Shown here one piece after another: positions 44,057 to 53,135 of a DNA stretch of 64,000 nucleotides; within the stretch, counting starts at the first letter, position 1; each line of letters begins with the position of its first letter. Location of the stretch: positions 1-64,000 of the forward strand of contig NZ_NFJZ01000008.1 of assembly GCF_002160135.1 (NCBI RefSeq), given 5' to 3'. The notes under the pieces are model-generated. The model worked only from the letters and a program-made list of their open reading frames with translations, searched no databases and was not told the origin of the DNA. Both the position numbers and the translations under genes were made by a program. The DNA is from Lachnoclostridium sp. An196. Its GTDB lineage: Bacteria; Bacillota; Clostridia; Lachnospirales; Lachnospiraceae.

Positions 44057-45025
44057 TTAATTTTTATGGCGTGCCAGGAAAGCCGCAAAATCATCTTTCG
44101 CATATTCGAAATAGGAAGCTACAATAATAATCAAACCGGTTACCACATACTGCCAGAAGGAGTCCACATTGATAACCACCATACCTACCTTCAGGACTGC
44201 CAGCAAAAGAGCTCCCACAAAAGTTCCCAGTGCCGTACCACGACCGCCTGCCATAGAAGTCCCTCCGATGGCTGCTGCCGCGATGGCATTTGTCTCATAT
44301 CCAATCCCCGCAGTTGCCTCTGCAGAACCCAGGGAGGCCAGCATCACCAGTCCTGCCACTGCAGTACATACGCCAGATGCAATATAAGCAATATATTTTG
44401 TTTTCCGTGTATTAACACCAGATAATTTTGCCGCCTCTTCATTGCCGCCCACTGCATACAGATAATCTCCGGTTCTGGTTTTGGAAAGAATTACATGCGC
44501 GACTATAAATACCACCAACATAACGATAACATAATAACGAATGCCAGAATTTCCTATCTGTCCATTGAAAATATTGCGGAAAGAATCCGGTACATTGGTA
44601 ACCGGAACGCCGCCCGTTACTACATAGGCAATACCACGATAAAGGCTCATGGTACCCAGTGTGGCAATAAACGGCTGCAATTTCAAATTCGTTACTAAAA
44701 ATCCATTAAACAAACCAAGCACTGCGCCCACAATCAGGCCAATAACCAGAGCCATCACCGGGTTCATACCTCCGACTGTACAGGTTGCTACCGCAATACC
44801 CACTATAGCAAAAGTACATCCGATAGACAGGTCAATACCGCCGGTCAGGATTGTAAACATAATACCAACTGCCAGTAACCCGTTCAATACCATCTGCTGG
44901 AAGATTGTCAGAAAATTTCTCCAGGTAAGAAACTGCGGGTTCAGTACTGTAAATACCACGCAAAGAATCAGCGTCGCGACGAATACAAGAATCTCTCTCT
45001 TATACTTCACGTAAAAATTTTTCAT
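44057..45025 (-). CDS. Sugar ABC transporter permease, RbsC type
   Basis: 322 residues with eight to ten membrane segments. BPD_transp_2 motif TGGIDLSIG (about 60-68) and coupling segment AAIGGTSMAGGRGTALGTFVG. It forms the channel, probably as a homodimer since only one permease gene is present. The ATG overlaps the ATPase stop by 1 nt (TAATG). Confidence 0.93.
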   Translation of the reverse strand: MKNFYVKYKREILVFVATLILCVVFTVLNPQFLTWRNFLTIFQQMVLNGLLAVGIMFTILTGGIDLSIGCTFAIVGIAVATCTVGGMNPVMALVIGLIVGAVLGLFNGFLVTNLKLQPFIATLGTMSLYRGIAYVVTGGVPVTNVPDSFRNIFNGQIGNSGIRYYVIVMLVVFIVAHVILSKTRTGDYLYAVGGNEEAAKLSGVNTRKTKYIAYIASGVCTAVAGLVMLASLGSAEATAGIGYETNAIAAAAIGGTSMAGGRGTALGTFVGALLLAVLKVGMVVINVDSFWQYVVTGLIIIVASYFEYAKDDFAAFLARHKN

Positions 45026-46536
45026 TACTCATTTCCTCCAATCGCATAGTTTAGGATAGCGTCTGAATCAAATTCTGATCTGTCCGTGAGGATTCCTGTG
45101 ATGCGTCCCTCACTCATAATTACCAGCCGGTCACTGAGCCCGATGGCCTCCGGAAGTTCACTGGATACAACAATCAAACTCTTTCCCTGAGAAACCAGTT
45201 CTTCCATCAATCGGTAAATCTCTGCTTTTGCAGCCACATCTACACCCTTTGTCGGTTCATCGAAAATGATAATATCAATATCTGTAGACATCCATTTTGC
45301 AAGAATGACTTTCTGCTGATTTCCTCCTGACATATTCACCGTCATATACATAGGCAGTTTCGGATTGATATCCAGTTCTTCAAAATAATGTTCTGCGTTC
45401 TTTATCTTCTTGGATTCATCTGTAAAAAATAAGCCGTGCATATATTTTTCAAGTGAAGAAATCACTATATTCTGCGTATTCGTTGCAAGTTTATTGAATC
45501 CCGTATTTTTCCGGTCCTCCGATAACATTCCGATTCCTCTGGACAATGCTTTTGTAGAATTCCAGTTCCGTGGAATCGGCACATTTTTCAGGTAAATATT
45601 ACCCTCCAGTTTCGGATCAGCACCTACAAGTACACGCATAACTTCGGTTCTTCCGGCTCCCACCAGGCCGTAAAACCCAAGGATCTCTCCTCTATGTAAT
45701 TCAAAACTGATATCTTTAAATTTCCCTCCGGTGGTATCTGTCAATCCCTCCACTTTCAAAACTACCTCTTTGGTAGCCTGACATGGAATCGTACGGGAAG
45801 CTACAGCAGAAACGCTGCGTCCCACCATAGCATGGATCAGTTCATCTTCTGTTGTCTCTTTCACATTTAATGTCTGAACAAATTCGCCGTCTCGAAGAAT
45901 CGTCGCCCGATCGCAGATCTGGAAAATCTCCTCCAGATGATGTGAAACATATAAAATTGTGATTCCATCTTTTTTCAATTTCTCAATAACAGCAAACAAT
46001 GCTTCTGTCTCTTTAGAAGTAAGAGATGCCGTCGGCTCATCGAAGGAAATGATATTCGAATGGTGATAGATTGCCTTTGCAATTGCGATCATCTGCTTTT
46101 GTCCTGCTGTTAGGGTTCTTACTATGTCTCTGGATTTAAAATTACAGTTTAGTTCTGTAAGGATCGCATCTACATCATTATGCATCTTATTAAAATCTAT
46201 AAACGCGCCCTTTTTAGGTTCATATCCCATGGTGACATTCTGTCCTACCGACAGTTCTTCCACAACCATGATTTCCTGATGAACTTTGGAAATATTTCCA
46301 TTTTTGATTGCATCATTGGCACTCTTAAAATGTACCTCTTTTCCATGAAGCAATACAGAGCCTTCATATTCTCCATATACTCCATGCAGAATATTTAACA
46401 ATGTAGATTTCCCGGCTCCGTTTTCCCCCAGAAGCGCATGTACTTCGCCTTCTTCCACGGAGAAGGAAATGTCTTTTAAAACGTGCACACCCGGAAATCT
46501 TTTGTTAATCTTAACAAATTCGATTGCTTTTCCCAT
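45025..46536 (-). CDS. Sugar ABC transporter ATPase, RbsA type
   Basis: 503 residues with two nucleotide-binding halves. First: Walker A GENGAGKST, Walker B IISFDEPTASL. Second: GLVGAGRTE (degenerate), signature MSGGNQQKV, IIIFDEPTKGVD. As usual in this family, only the first half is fully canonical. It lies between the binding protein and the permease. Confidence 0.94.
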   Translation of the reverse strand: MGKAIEFVKINKRFPGVHVLKDISFSVEEGEVHALLGENGAGKSTLLNILHGVYGEYEGSVLLHGKEVHFKSANDAIKNGNISKVHQEIMVVEELSVGQNVTMGYEPKKGAFIDFNKMHNDVDAILTELNCNFKSRDIVRTLTAGQKQMIAIAKAIYHHSNIISFDEPTASLTSKETEALFAVIEKLKKDGITILYVSHHLEEIFQICDRATILRDGEFVQTLNVKETTEDELIHAMVGRSVSAVASRTIPCQATKEVVLKVEGLTDTTGGKFKDISFELHRGEILGFYGLVGAGRTEVMRVLVGADPKLEGNIYLKNVPIPRNWNSTKALSRGIGMLSEDRKNTGFNKLATNTQNIVISSLEKYMHGLFFTDESKKIKNAEHYFEELDINPKLPMYMTVNMSGGNQQKVILAKWMSTDIDIIIFDEPTKGVDVAAKAEIYRLMEELVSQGKSLIVVSSELPEAIGLSDRLVIMSEGRITGILTDRSEFDSDAILNYAIGGNE

Positions 46537-46559
46537 CTATGAAAACCTCCCTTATAGAG

Positions 46560-46604
46560 GACCGCATCCTCTGTTCCAACAGTGCCAAGGAAGAAGATGC
46601 GGTC
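46560..46604 (-). other. RNA hairpin between binding protein and ATPase
   Basis: Perfect 9-bp arms GACCGCATC and GATGCGGTC, extended by a few imperfect pairs, in the 87-nt gap. No U-tract on the minus strand. Likely an mRNA-stabilising hairpin that favours the binding-protein gene. Confidence 0.6.
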
Positions 46605-46623
46605 AATTGTGTAAAAGTTTCAA

Positions 46624-47754
46624 TTATTCGGTTACGTAGGTAGGAGCAACCCAGTTGATCAGTTCAGCCGGATCCGTGTCAACATTGTCTGCATCAATCA
46701 GCGCCTGCGGAGTTGCAACCGCGCTCGGAAGTTCCTGTCCTCCAAGAGCACGAAGTGTACATTCCGTCGCTACCTGTGCCATATAGTACGGGAACGAGTC
46801 CACTGTTGCATCCAATCCGCCATTGCGGATAGACTCATATGCTTCGCCAATACCATCTACGCCTACTACCAGGATATCTGCCTCTGCTTCTCTGACAGCT
46901 TCCACAACACCCAGGGCCATATCATCATTGTTGCAGAAGATCGCTTTCAGGTCCGGATTCTGCTGGATCCAGGTTGCCGCCAGATCTTTTGCTTTTGTAC
47001 GATCCCAGTCCGCATTCTGCTCTGCCCAAACATTCAGACCAGAATTGTTTTCCTCAATCCAATCTTTGAATCCGGCTGTACGCTCACGAGCAGCAAATGC
47101 TTTCGCCATGCCGATTACGATAGCGACATCACCTTCATCACCCAGTTTCTCAGAAATCCACTCAGCAGCCAGCTGTCCATTCATATACGCGTTCGGCCCT
47201 ACATAATGCTGTGCCTGTGCAATCAGACCATCATTTACATTTACAGTTAATACACCCGCATCATTTGCATTCTCCACTGCCGATGTCAGGTTAGAATCAG
47301 AGATCGGGCTGAGAAGCAATGCATCTACACCCTGGTTTGTAAGTGTTTCTGTCATGGTCTGCTGTCCGATCTCATCAGACTCATCTGTAGTAGCCTGGAT
47401 ATTAAATGCGAGGCCCGTATCTGCTGATGCCTGCTCATAACCTTCCTGCAAAGTTCTCCAGAACTCATTAGAAAGGGATTTCATAACAACACCGATTTCC
47501 CAATCTGAATTTACCGTTACTTCTACTCCGTTTGCTTCGCGAAGCTCATCAATCGTCATAGCATCTTCTGCCTGATCCGGATTAAATTCCAGCTCGTCCA
47601 CTTCTTCTGCAGACTCCTCTTCTGCCGCATCAGTTGCCTGTTCTGTACTGTCCGATGCAGAATCAGATGTGGTAGAACTGCTGGATGATCCGCATCCCAC
47701 GACTCCCAGTACCATTGCCGCTGCTAAAAATGTTGCTAAAAACCTCTTTTTCAT
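46624..47754 (-). CDS. Sugar-binding lipoprotein, RbsB family
   Basis: 376 residues from the ATG at 47754, 8 nt after AGGAGG (an in-frame TTG two codons earlier is too close to it). Lipoprotein signal with LGVVGCGSS (Cys about 21), then a Ser/Glu-rich linker and the type I periplasmic-binding fold: MKSLSNEFWRTLQEGYEQAS, DALLLSPISDSNL, FCNNDDMALGV and VVGVDGIGEAYESI. It delivers sugar to the RbsA/RbsC-type transporter. Confidence 0.92.
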   Translation of the reverse strand: MKKRFLATFLAAAMVLGVVGCGSSSSSTTSDSASDSTEQATDAAEEESAEEVDELEFNPDQAEDAMTIDELREANGVEVTVNSDWEIGVVMKSLSNEFWRTLQEGYEQASADTGLAFNIQATTDESDEIGQQTMTETLTNQGVDALLLSPISDSNLTSAVENANDAGVLTVNVNDGLIAQAQHYVGPNAYMNGQLAAEWISEKLGDEGDVAIVIGMAKAFAARERTAGFKDWIEENNSGLNVWAEQNADWDRTKAKDLAATWIQQNPDLKAIFCNNDDMALGVVEAVREAEADILVVGVDGIGEAYESIRNGGLDATVDSFPYYMAQVATECTLRALGGQELPSAVATPQALIDADNVDTDPAELINWVAPTYVTE

Positions 47755-47820
47755 TTTCAAATCCTCCTTTATTATTGTGTTCTTAGCTCTTTGTGCAAAA
47801 CCTCTCCCGTTTTACACATT

Positions 47821-48741
47821 TTATCTCAACATATCCTGGATCAGCTTATTCGTGCTGAGTCCATCATGCTTTGATACAATTTCGCTGATTTTTTCTACCC
47901 CCTCCCGGTCAACTTTACTTTTGATTAATTCAAACGCATCCACATTTGCCTGGCATTCGCCTCTTGATTCCTCTCTAATAGGAAAAGTATCAAAGAAAAC
48001 CACGCCGTCATAATTATATTTTTCAAGATAATAAATAAATTCTGCCGACAATGCAAAGTTTACAGAACCGAATATCAATCCGCTGTCCTTTCTTCCGTAT
48101 CCGTCGTTCATATGTAGTCCAAACAGCTTTCCTGTTGATGCGGCCAGCGCCAGTCCAAAAGACGGATTATCATGTTTCATTAACATATGGCAGAAATCTA
48201 GTGTACATCCCACATTTGGACGATCTACTTCCCTGATTAAATAAAGCGTCATTCCTGCACTGTCCACCAACGCAAATTCACGTTCTTCAAAGGGCTTGTA
48301 CTCAATACTTATCTTTAAATCCGGTGCATAATCTGCAACTTCCCGCAAACCTTCTATCAATTTTTCCCAATCTTTTTCATAATCTATCTCAAATGGATAA
48401 TCAAAACCGTCATTTTCGAACCAGAGCGTGATCACGCTTCCCCCGAGTTCTCTGCACACATCACATGCGTCTTTCGACATCTGGATCGCTCGTCTGCGAA
48501 GCTTTTCATCTGGATTGGTGAAATCTCCATGAAGGAAATCTTTTCGCCACCTTACTGCCAAACCGTTAACTTTCAACGGTGCAATAGCATCCTTCAGCTC
48601 TTCCAAATCATATCCCGCAATGTGTTCCGGATAGTTAAATTCCAGATGTGTAATGCCGCTCATCTCTTTATACGCAGCAATAGCGTCATATACGTTCTGA
48701 CCTTTAAAAATAAATGAATTGAAACGTCCTGCATAATTCAT
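47821..48741 (-). CDS. TIM-barrel sugar isomerase/epimerase
   Basis: 306 residues from the ATG at 48741 (the upstream TTG abuts the AGGAGG). Xylose isomerase-like fold with a metal site: IEYKPFEEREF (Glu about 153), LDFCHMLMKH (Asp/His about 189-192), HMNDGYGRKD (about 220) and FFDTFP (about 255). Motifs lie between the rhamnose isomerase and tagatose-3-epimerase groups, so the sugar cannot be named. First gene of the operon, likely producing the ketose or aldose that the kinase acts on. Confidence 0.85.
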   Translation of the reverse strand: MNYAGRFNSFIFKGQNVYDAIAAYKEMSGITHLEFNYPEHIAGYDLEELKDAIAPLKVNGLAVRWRKDFLHGDFTNPDEKLRRRAIQMSKDACDVCRELGGSVITLWFENDGFDYPFEIDYEKDWEKLIEGLREVADYAPDLKISIEYKPFEEREFALVDSAGMTLYLIREVDRPNVGCTLDFCHMLMKHDNPSFGLALAASTGKLFGLHMNDGYGRKDSGLIFGSVNFALSAEFIYYLEKYNYDGVVFFDTFPIREESRGECQANVDAFELIKSKVDREGVEKISEIVSKHDGLSTNKLIQDMLR

Positions 48742-48796
48742 CGTATTTCCCAACCTCCTTTTTATTATTTTTCATATCTTTTCAACTCTTGATATC

Positions 48797-48825
48797 ATAT
48801 AATCATATTTATCATTTTCTGTCAA
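48797..48825 (-). promoter_or_regulatory. Promoter of the isomerase-RbsBAC-kinase operon
   Basis: Minus strand -35 TTGACA (48820-48825), 17-nt spacer, -10 TTATAT (48797-48802). About 55 nt of leader before the isomerase ATG. Confidence 0.7.
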
Positions 48826-48855
48826 TATATTATGAAAAAAATTGGCATTATGCTG

Positions 48856-48874
48856 AAATTATTTGAAATAATTT
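48856..48874. promoter_or_regulatory. Perfect 19-bp palindrome upstream of the sugar operon
   Basis: AAATTATTT-G-AAATAATTT on the plus strand: two perfect 9-bp half-sites around one base, about 30 nt upstream of the -35. Candidate operator for the DeoR-type regulator or another factor; AT-rich composition lowers significance. Confidence 0.4.
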
Positions 48875-48932
48875 GTTAATTATAACCAACATTTTTCACG
48901 CATTCCCACTTTTTTCCATGTAGTCCAAGCAC

Positions 48933-48958
48933 AAAAAAAGACGGGCACCGCCCGTCTC
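48933..48958 (-). terminator. Intrinsic terminator after bofA
   Basis: Minus strand GAGACGGGC / GCCCGTCTTTTTTT, 37 nt after the bofA stop codon. Confidence 0.88.
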
Positions 48959-48994
48959 AAAATACCGCACCTTTATAGAAGAACAGAAAAGTTC

Positions 48995-49267
48995 TTATAA
49001 AATCTGAAAAGCCGCAACTGCATAAAGAAGAGAAACGCCGCTGAACCCCAAGGTTCCGGATGTAAACAAACTGCAAAGGTTAATCCCCACAGCGCAGGAT
49101 ATTCCCATTGACTCCAGTACCAGATTCACACCGCAGATGGCAATTCCGCCCGCAACTGCCCTCAGGCAGAAATTCAGAATAAATTCGGCCTTATGTTTCA
49201 CTGCCACAAGAAAAAGCACCACCAGGCAGGCTCCCACGATAACTGCCATACCCATATCTTTTTCCAT
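48995..49267 (-). CDS. bofA: BofA-type pro-sigma-K processing inhibitor
   Basis: 90 residues from the ATG at 49267 (GAGG 8 nt away). Two to three membrane segments with the BofA core FLRAVAGGIAICGVNL-like pattern (FCLRAVAGGIAICGVNL, about 33-50) and CSLFTSGTLGFSGVSLLYA. In Bacillus it holds back sigma-K processing in the mother cell; in clostridia the role can differ. In Bacillus it sits after recR and yaaL; here it is separated from recR by 35 kb and is divergent to the yaaL-like gene. Confidence 0.88.
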   Translation of the reverse strand: MEKDMGMAVIVGACLVVLFLVAVKHKAEFILNFCLRAVAGGIAICGVNLVLESMGISCAVGINLCSLFTSGTLGFSGVSLLYAVAAFQIL

Positions 49268-49407
49268 AATCAATGCCTCTTCGATCTCTTTTTTCTTTAA
49301 AATATATGAGGACATCCAAAAAATATGCCCTTCTCTGTATAAATCCGGGAACTGCCGACTATACTTTTAGTAACCCGATATTTCCCAGAACAGGAAGGAA
49401 GATGCAG

Positions 49408-49629
49408 ATGAAACGTTCGGAACAGAAAGAAAATATCGATCCCCGCAGAAAGCAGCTCCTGGAAGATATCCGTAAAACCAAGTATGCGCTGGACTGCGCC
49501 TATTCCAATTTTGAAAATGTCGTCGACCCGGACCTGATCGACTGTTCCATCTACGAACTGCAGGCGGTACAGATGCGCTACCGTTTTCTGCTCCGCCAGG
49601 CGGAACTTCTGGATTCTGTTTCCGGTTGA
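49408..49629 (+). CDS. DUF2508 (YaaL-like) protein
   Basis: 73 residues from the ATG at 49408 (an ATG two codons earlier is also possible; both follow AGGAAGG). Charged helical protein with DIRKTKYALDCAYSNFENVVD and a C-terminal helix ELQAVQMRYRFLLRQAELL, the DUF2508 pattern. Function unknown, but it is linked with bofA in Firmicutes, and here both share a divergent intergenic region. A terminator follows directly. Confidence 0.85.
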   Translation: MKRSEQKENIDPRRKQLLEDIRKTKYALDCAYSNFENVVDPDLIDCSIYELQAVQMRYRFLLRQAELLDSVSG

Positions 49630-49632
49630 TTT

Positions 49633-49660
49633 GTGTGAAATTTTGTTTCACACATTTTTT
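49633..49660 (+). terminator. Intrinsic terminator after DUF2508
   Basis: GTGTGAAA-TTTTG-TTTCACAC stem followed by ATTTTTT, three nt after the stop codon. The 8-bp stem is perfect. Confidence 0.88.
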
Positions 49661-49768
49661 ATGTGATTTTACATGTATTTTACCTGATTTTTCGCGCTTT
49701 TTACTCCCGGGGAAAACCTTTGTCTAATGTACACAATCATCGGCAGAAATCTTTGTTGTTATGGCGAA

Positions 49769-49797
49769 TTGAATTCCCGGCATACATATGCTAGTAT
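49769..49797 (+). promoter_or_regulatory. Promoter of the ABC-MgtC-GlpP operon
   Basis: -35 TTGAAT (49769-49774), 17-nt spacer, -10 TAGTAT (49792-49797). Transcription from near 49804 gives a leader of about 60 nt before the leader terminator, then ~80 nt more to the first gene. Confidence 0.7.
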
Positions 49798-49826
49798 GAA
49801 ATCAACAGAAGTTCTAGCGTATGGGT

Positions 49827-49866
49827 AAGGACAAGATGTTACAGGGGTAGCATTTTGTCCTTTTTT
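49827..49866 (+). terminator. Leader terminator (possible attenuator) before the ABC operon
   Basis: A 16-bp stem (AAGGACAAGATG with CATTTTGTCCTT, plus TTAC with GTAG around an AGGG loop) and a TTTTTT tract at 49861-49866. It lies about 25 nt after the predicted start site and 78 nt before the first gene, so most transcripts should stop unless it is relieved. A GlpP antiterminator gene lies at the distal end of this gene run. Confidence 0.75.
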
Positions 49867-49944
49867 CTTGGCAGATCATGTCCCTGCTTTCATACGCGCT
49901 TCTGAGTCAAAACATTCATTCTTACTTAAGGAGGAAAAAAGTTT

Positions 49945-51273
49945 ATGAAATTCAAAAGACTGTTATCCGGGCTCCTGGTTACTGCCGCTGCTCTCAGCCT
50001 TACCGCCTGCGGCGGCTCCGGCTCTGACTCCGGCTCCGCCGACTCCGCTTCCACCGAAAGCTCCGGCGATGAGGTGGTCATCCATCTCATGATGAGCAAT
50101 TCCCAGGAACTTGGCGTCAGCGCTGCCGTCGAGGCCTTCAACGAGGAATACGCCGGCCGTATCCGCTGCGAAGCCGACTATGTCGCCTTTGACAACGTCT
50201 TCGAAAACCTTGAGGTCCTCATGAGCAACCAGTCTACCGAGTATGATGTGTTCGCCGCAGACGGCCCCAACGTGTCCGCTTATGTTCACCGCGGATATCT
50301 GGAACCCCTCAACGAGTGGTTCAGCGATGAGGAAATCGCCATGTTCACCGACTCCATGATCACCGAGGGTACCGTGAACGACCAGTTCTACGGCGCTCCC
50401 ATGGGCGATTCTTCCCTGGTTCTCTACTACAACACCGCTCTCCTGGAGCAGGCCGGGCTGAATATCGACTTTGAATCTATCACTCCGGAGAACCGTCTGA
50501 CCTGGGAACAGCTGGTAGACTACGCGCAGCAGGCTCTGGATGTCCTGGATCCCGACGGCTCCAACGGCATCTACGGCATCGAGTTCCAGCAAGTGGGACG
50601 TGTTTATCAGATGAATGTCCTTCCCAACTCCCTGGGCGGCGCTCAGATCAGCGATGACGGACTGAGTGTGGACGGGGTCATCAATACCGATCCGTGGTAT
50701 GAGGCTCTGCAGTTCTATCAGGATAATGTAAACGCAGGCATCTTTACCAGAGGCATCTCCGCTACCGAGACCAGCAGCTACTTCCAGTCCGGACAGATTC
50801 TTTTCTATCTGGGTACCACCGCTCTTCCGGCTACCTTTGAAGAGAATGGATTTACGGACTATGGATACACCTATGTTCCCTGCTTTGAAGGACATGAAGA
50901 CCAGGTAAGAACTTCCTGCGGAAGCTGGACCATCGGCATGAATGTCTACTCCGACAAAAAAGACGCAGCCGCAGAATTCATCAAATACCTGACTCTGTAT
51001 GATGGAGCGGACGTATATATCAACGCTTCCGGCATGGTTCCGGCACTGACCCGTCAGTTCACCGATGAGCTGATCGCGGAAAAACCGTTTATGGAAATGG
51101 CCCAGTATGAGGTTATGAACACCTCCCTGGTACGCGCGATCACTCCGGCATACAACGAGTACTCCACGGCTATGGACGCCATGTGGGACAACATCCGCAA
51201 CGGCGCGGACATTCATGAATCTGTGGACAACTGTATCGCCGAACTGAACACTGCGTTCGCAGAGTATCAATAA
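49945..51273 (+). CDS. CUT1 ABC transporter substrate-binding lipoprotein
   Basis: 442 residues. Signal peptide with SLTACGGSGS lipobox (Cys about 20) and a Ser/Gly/Asp linker. The mature part is an extracellular solute-binding protein (VIHLMMSNSQELGVSAAVEAFN, ADGPNVSAYVHRGYLEPLNEW, YYNTALLEQAGL). Codon use in the first 60 codons is noticeably GC-rich. AAGGAGG precedes the ATG. First gene of the set behind the leader terminator. Ligand not known; glycerol-phosphate compounds are possible because of GlpP. Confidence 0.9.
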   Translation: MKFKRLLSGLLVTAAALSLTACGGSGSDSGSADSASTESSGDEVVIHLMMSNSQELGVSAAVEAFNEEYAGRIRCEADYVAFDNVFENLEVLMSNQSTEYDVFAADGPNVSAYVHRGYLEPLNEWFSDEEIAMFTDSMITEGTVNDQFYGAPMGDSSLVLYYNTALLEQAGLNIDFESITPENRLTWEQLVDYAQQALDVLDPDGSNGIYGIEFQQVGRVYQMNVLPNSLGGAQISDDGLSVDGVINTDPWYEALQFYQDNVNAGIFTRGISATETSSYFQSGQILFYLGTTALPATFEENGFTDYGYTYVPCFEGHEDQVRTSCGSWTIGMNVYSDKKDAAAEFIKYLTLYDGADVYINASGMVPALTRQFTDELIAEKPFMEMAQYEVMNTSLVRAITPAYNEYSTAMDAMWDNIRNGADIHESVDNCIAELNTAFAEYQ

Positions 51274-51279
51274 AACATT

Positions 51280-51321
51280 CCGCAGCGGACTGCGCGTTTC
51301 CGCACAGTCCGCCCTCTGCGG
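51280..51321 (+). other. RNA hairpin after the binding-protein gene
   Basis: CCGCAG ... CTGCGG base stem and GGACTG ... CAGTCC inner stem with a short top, seven nt after the stop codon; no U-tract. Resembles the stabilising hairpins at 8110-8184 and 46560-46604. Confidence 0.6.
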
Positions 51322-51392
51322 GTATCCTTCTAAAGGAAGCTCTGATTTAATCAGCGTTTCCCTAAATATATGAACAACGAAGGAGGGAGAAA

Positions 51393-52274
51393 GTGACTGA
51401 AAGACCAACTCAGGCCGCGCGGCGTAAATTCGCGGTGCCAAGAAAGGTACTGCCCTATCTGATGCTGGCGCCGGCACTGATCATTATCTTTGTATTCAAA
51501 ATCTATCCGATCGTATCTGTTATGATCACATCCTTTATCCGGGACGGGCAGTTCACGTTCCGGACCTATGAGATCCTTCTGGGAGACCGGACCTTCTGGA
51601 TGTCTTTGTGGACTACGATCAAAATGAACCTGGTCATGATTCCGCTTCAGATTGTGCTGTCACTGGCGCTGGCGCTTCTGGTAAACTCCACGGTCAAGGG
51701 AATCGGGATCTTCCGCAGCATCTACTACCTTCCGGTGACCATGGCAATCTCTGTGGCAGCCATCACCTGGGAGCTTATGGCGAATTACAACAACGGTGTA
51801 TTTAACAGTCTCTTTACCGCCCTGGGGATCGGACGCCAGGGGCTTTTCACGGATGCCAACCAGGCCCTGTGGTGCATCGTGGTCATGGCAACCTGGAAAG
51901 GATGCGGTATGTGGATGATGTATATCCTTGCCGGGCTCAAAGGCGTGGACACCTCCATCTATGAATCCGCCAGGCTGGACGGCGCGGGGTACTTCCGTAC
52001 TCTGTTCAGCATTACCCTCCCGCTGATCAAGCGAACCATGCTGTTCGTCATTGTCGCCAACACTTCCGCGAACATGCTTCTGTTCGCTCCCATGCAGCTG
52101 ATTACCGAAGGCGGTCCTCAGAACAGTACCAACGTACTCATGTATGAAGTCTATAAATCCGCTTTCCAGAACGGCAACGCTTCCCGTGCGGGCGCACTGA
52201 CCACCATCCTTCTGATTATTGTGCTGACTGTGGTCATCATACAGTTCCGCATGCTGAACGAAAAAGAAGAGTAG
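51393..52274 (+). CDS. Sugar ABC transporter permease, MalF type
   Basis: 293 residues starting with GTG at 51393 after GGAGGGAG. Six membrane helices; EAA loop ESARLDGAGYFRTLFSITLP (about 192-211). A partner permease follows after 10 nt. No ATPase gene is in the operon. Confidence 0.92.
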   Translation: MTERPTQAARRKFAVPRKVLPYLMLAPALIIIFVFKIYPIVSVMITSFIRDGQFTFRTYEILLGDRTFWMSLWTTIKMNLVMIPLQIVLSLALALLVNSTVKGIGIFRSIYYLPVTMAISVAAITWELMANYNNGVFNSLFTALGIGRQGLFTDANQALWCIVVMATWKGCGMWMMYILAGLKGVDTSIYESARLDGAGYFRTLFSITLPLIKRTMLFVIVANTSANMLLFAPMQLITEGGPQNSTNVLMYEVYKSAFQNGNASRAGALTTILLIIVLTVVIIQFRMLNEKEE

Positions 52275-52284
52275 GAGGACGGAC

Positions 52285-53130
52285 ATGACGAAGAAAAATC
52301 ATACTTTAAAGACTGTACTTTTGTATATCGTCCTGGCCCTCATCGCTGTTATCGCCATCTTCCCGCTCTTTTACATCGTGATGGCGTCCTTCAGGACCAA
52401 TATCGAAATTTTCGACTATGCGCTTCCATTTACCTGGAAGACCCTGATCCCTCAGGAATGGACTTTTGACAACTATGTCGCAATCTTCGAAGAATTCCAT
52501 TTCGGGCTGGCTATCCGCAATACTTTGATCGTAGTTGCGGTTCTGGTTCCGCTGTCCTTATGCATCTCCGCTTTGGGCGGGTTTGTATTTGCGTTCTTCG
52601 ATTTCAAAGGGAAGAACATTCTGTTCGCTCTGTGCCTGATTTCTTTCATGGTGCCCATAGACGCGATCGTACTTCCCCTGTACAACCTGATCTCCAAGCT
52701 GGGGCTTGTGAACTCCTACGCATCCCTGATCCTGCCCAGCGCGGCCAGCGGGCTTGCCATGTTTTTGTTCACTCAGTTTTTCAAGGAGATTCCGAAGAGC
52801 CTTCTGGAAGCGGCGCGCATCGACGGAGCCAACTGGCTGCAGGTATTTGCGAAAGTCGTACTGCCCCTGTCCATTCCGGTGACGATCACGGCAGGGCTGA
52901 TGGTATTTGTCAATGAATGGAATAACTTCTTCTGGCCTCTGCTGGTGGCGAGGACGGAAGAATTCCGGACAATCCAGGTAGCGCTGTCCTATTTCCAGGA
53001 TGAGAACGCGGTATACTTCAGCTACATTTTTGCAGGCTCTGCCATATCGGCCATCGTACCTGTACTTTTGTTCCTGCCGCTGCAGAAATACTTCGTACAG
53101 GGCATCACCAGCAGCGGTGTGAAAGGCTGA
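52285..53130 (+). CDS. Sugar ABC transporter permease, MalG type
   Basis: 281 residues with six membrane helices and the EAA loop EAARIDGANWLQVFAKVVLP (about 182-201). Start behind TAGGAGGACGG. It pairs with the MalF-type permease. The energy-providing ATPase must come from elsewhere, perhaps the MsmK-type one at 27903-28940. Confidence 0.92.
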   Translation: MTKKNHTLKTVLLYIVLALIAVIAIFPLFYIVMASFRTNIEIFDYALPFTWKTLIPQEWTFDNYVAIFEEFHFGLAIRNTLIVVAVLVPLSLCISALGGFVFAFFDFKGKNILFALCLISFMVPIDAIVLPLYNLISKLGLVNSYASLILPSAASGLAMFLFTQFFKEIPKSLLEAARIDGANWLQVFAKVVLPLSIPVTITAGLMVFVNEWNNFFWPLLVARTEEFRTIQVALSYFQDENAVYFSYIFAGSAISAIVPVLLFLPLQKYFVQGITSSGVKG

Positions 53131-53135
53131 TAATT

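Noticed and set aside
49804-49822. GTTCTAGC in the leader resembles the preQ1-I riboswitch loop
   Set aside because: The partner stem strand (CCCTCT-type) and the A-rich 3' tail that define preQ1-I are missing; only an 8-base match remains.
49963-51477. 504-codon minus-strand frame opposite the binding protein
   Set aside because: Antisense shadow of a GC-rich gene with strong third-base bias; no ribosome site or motif.
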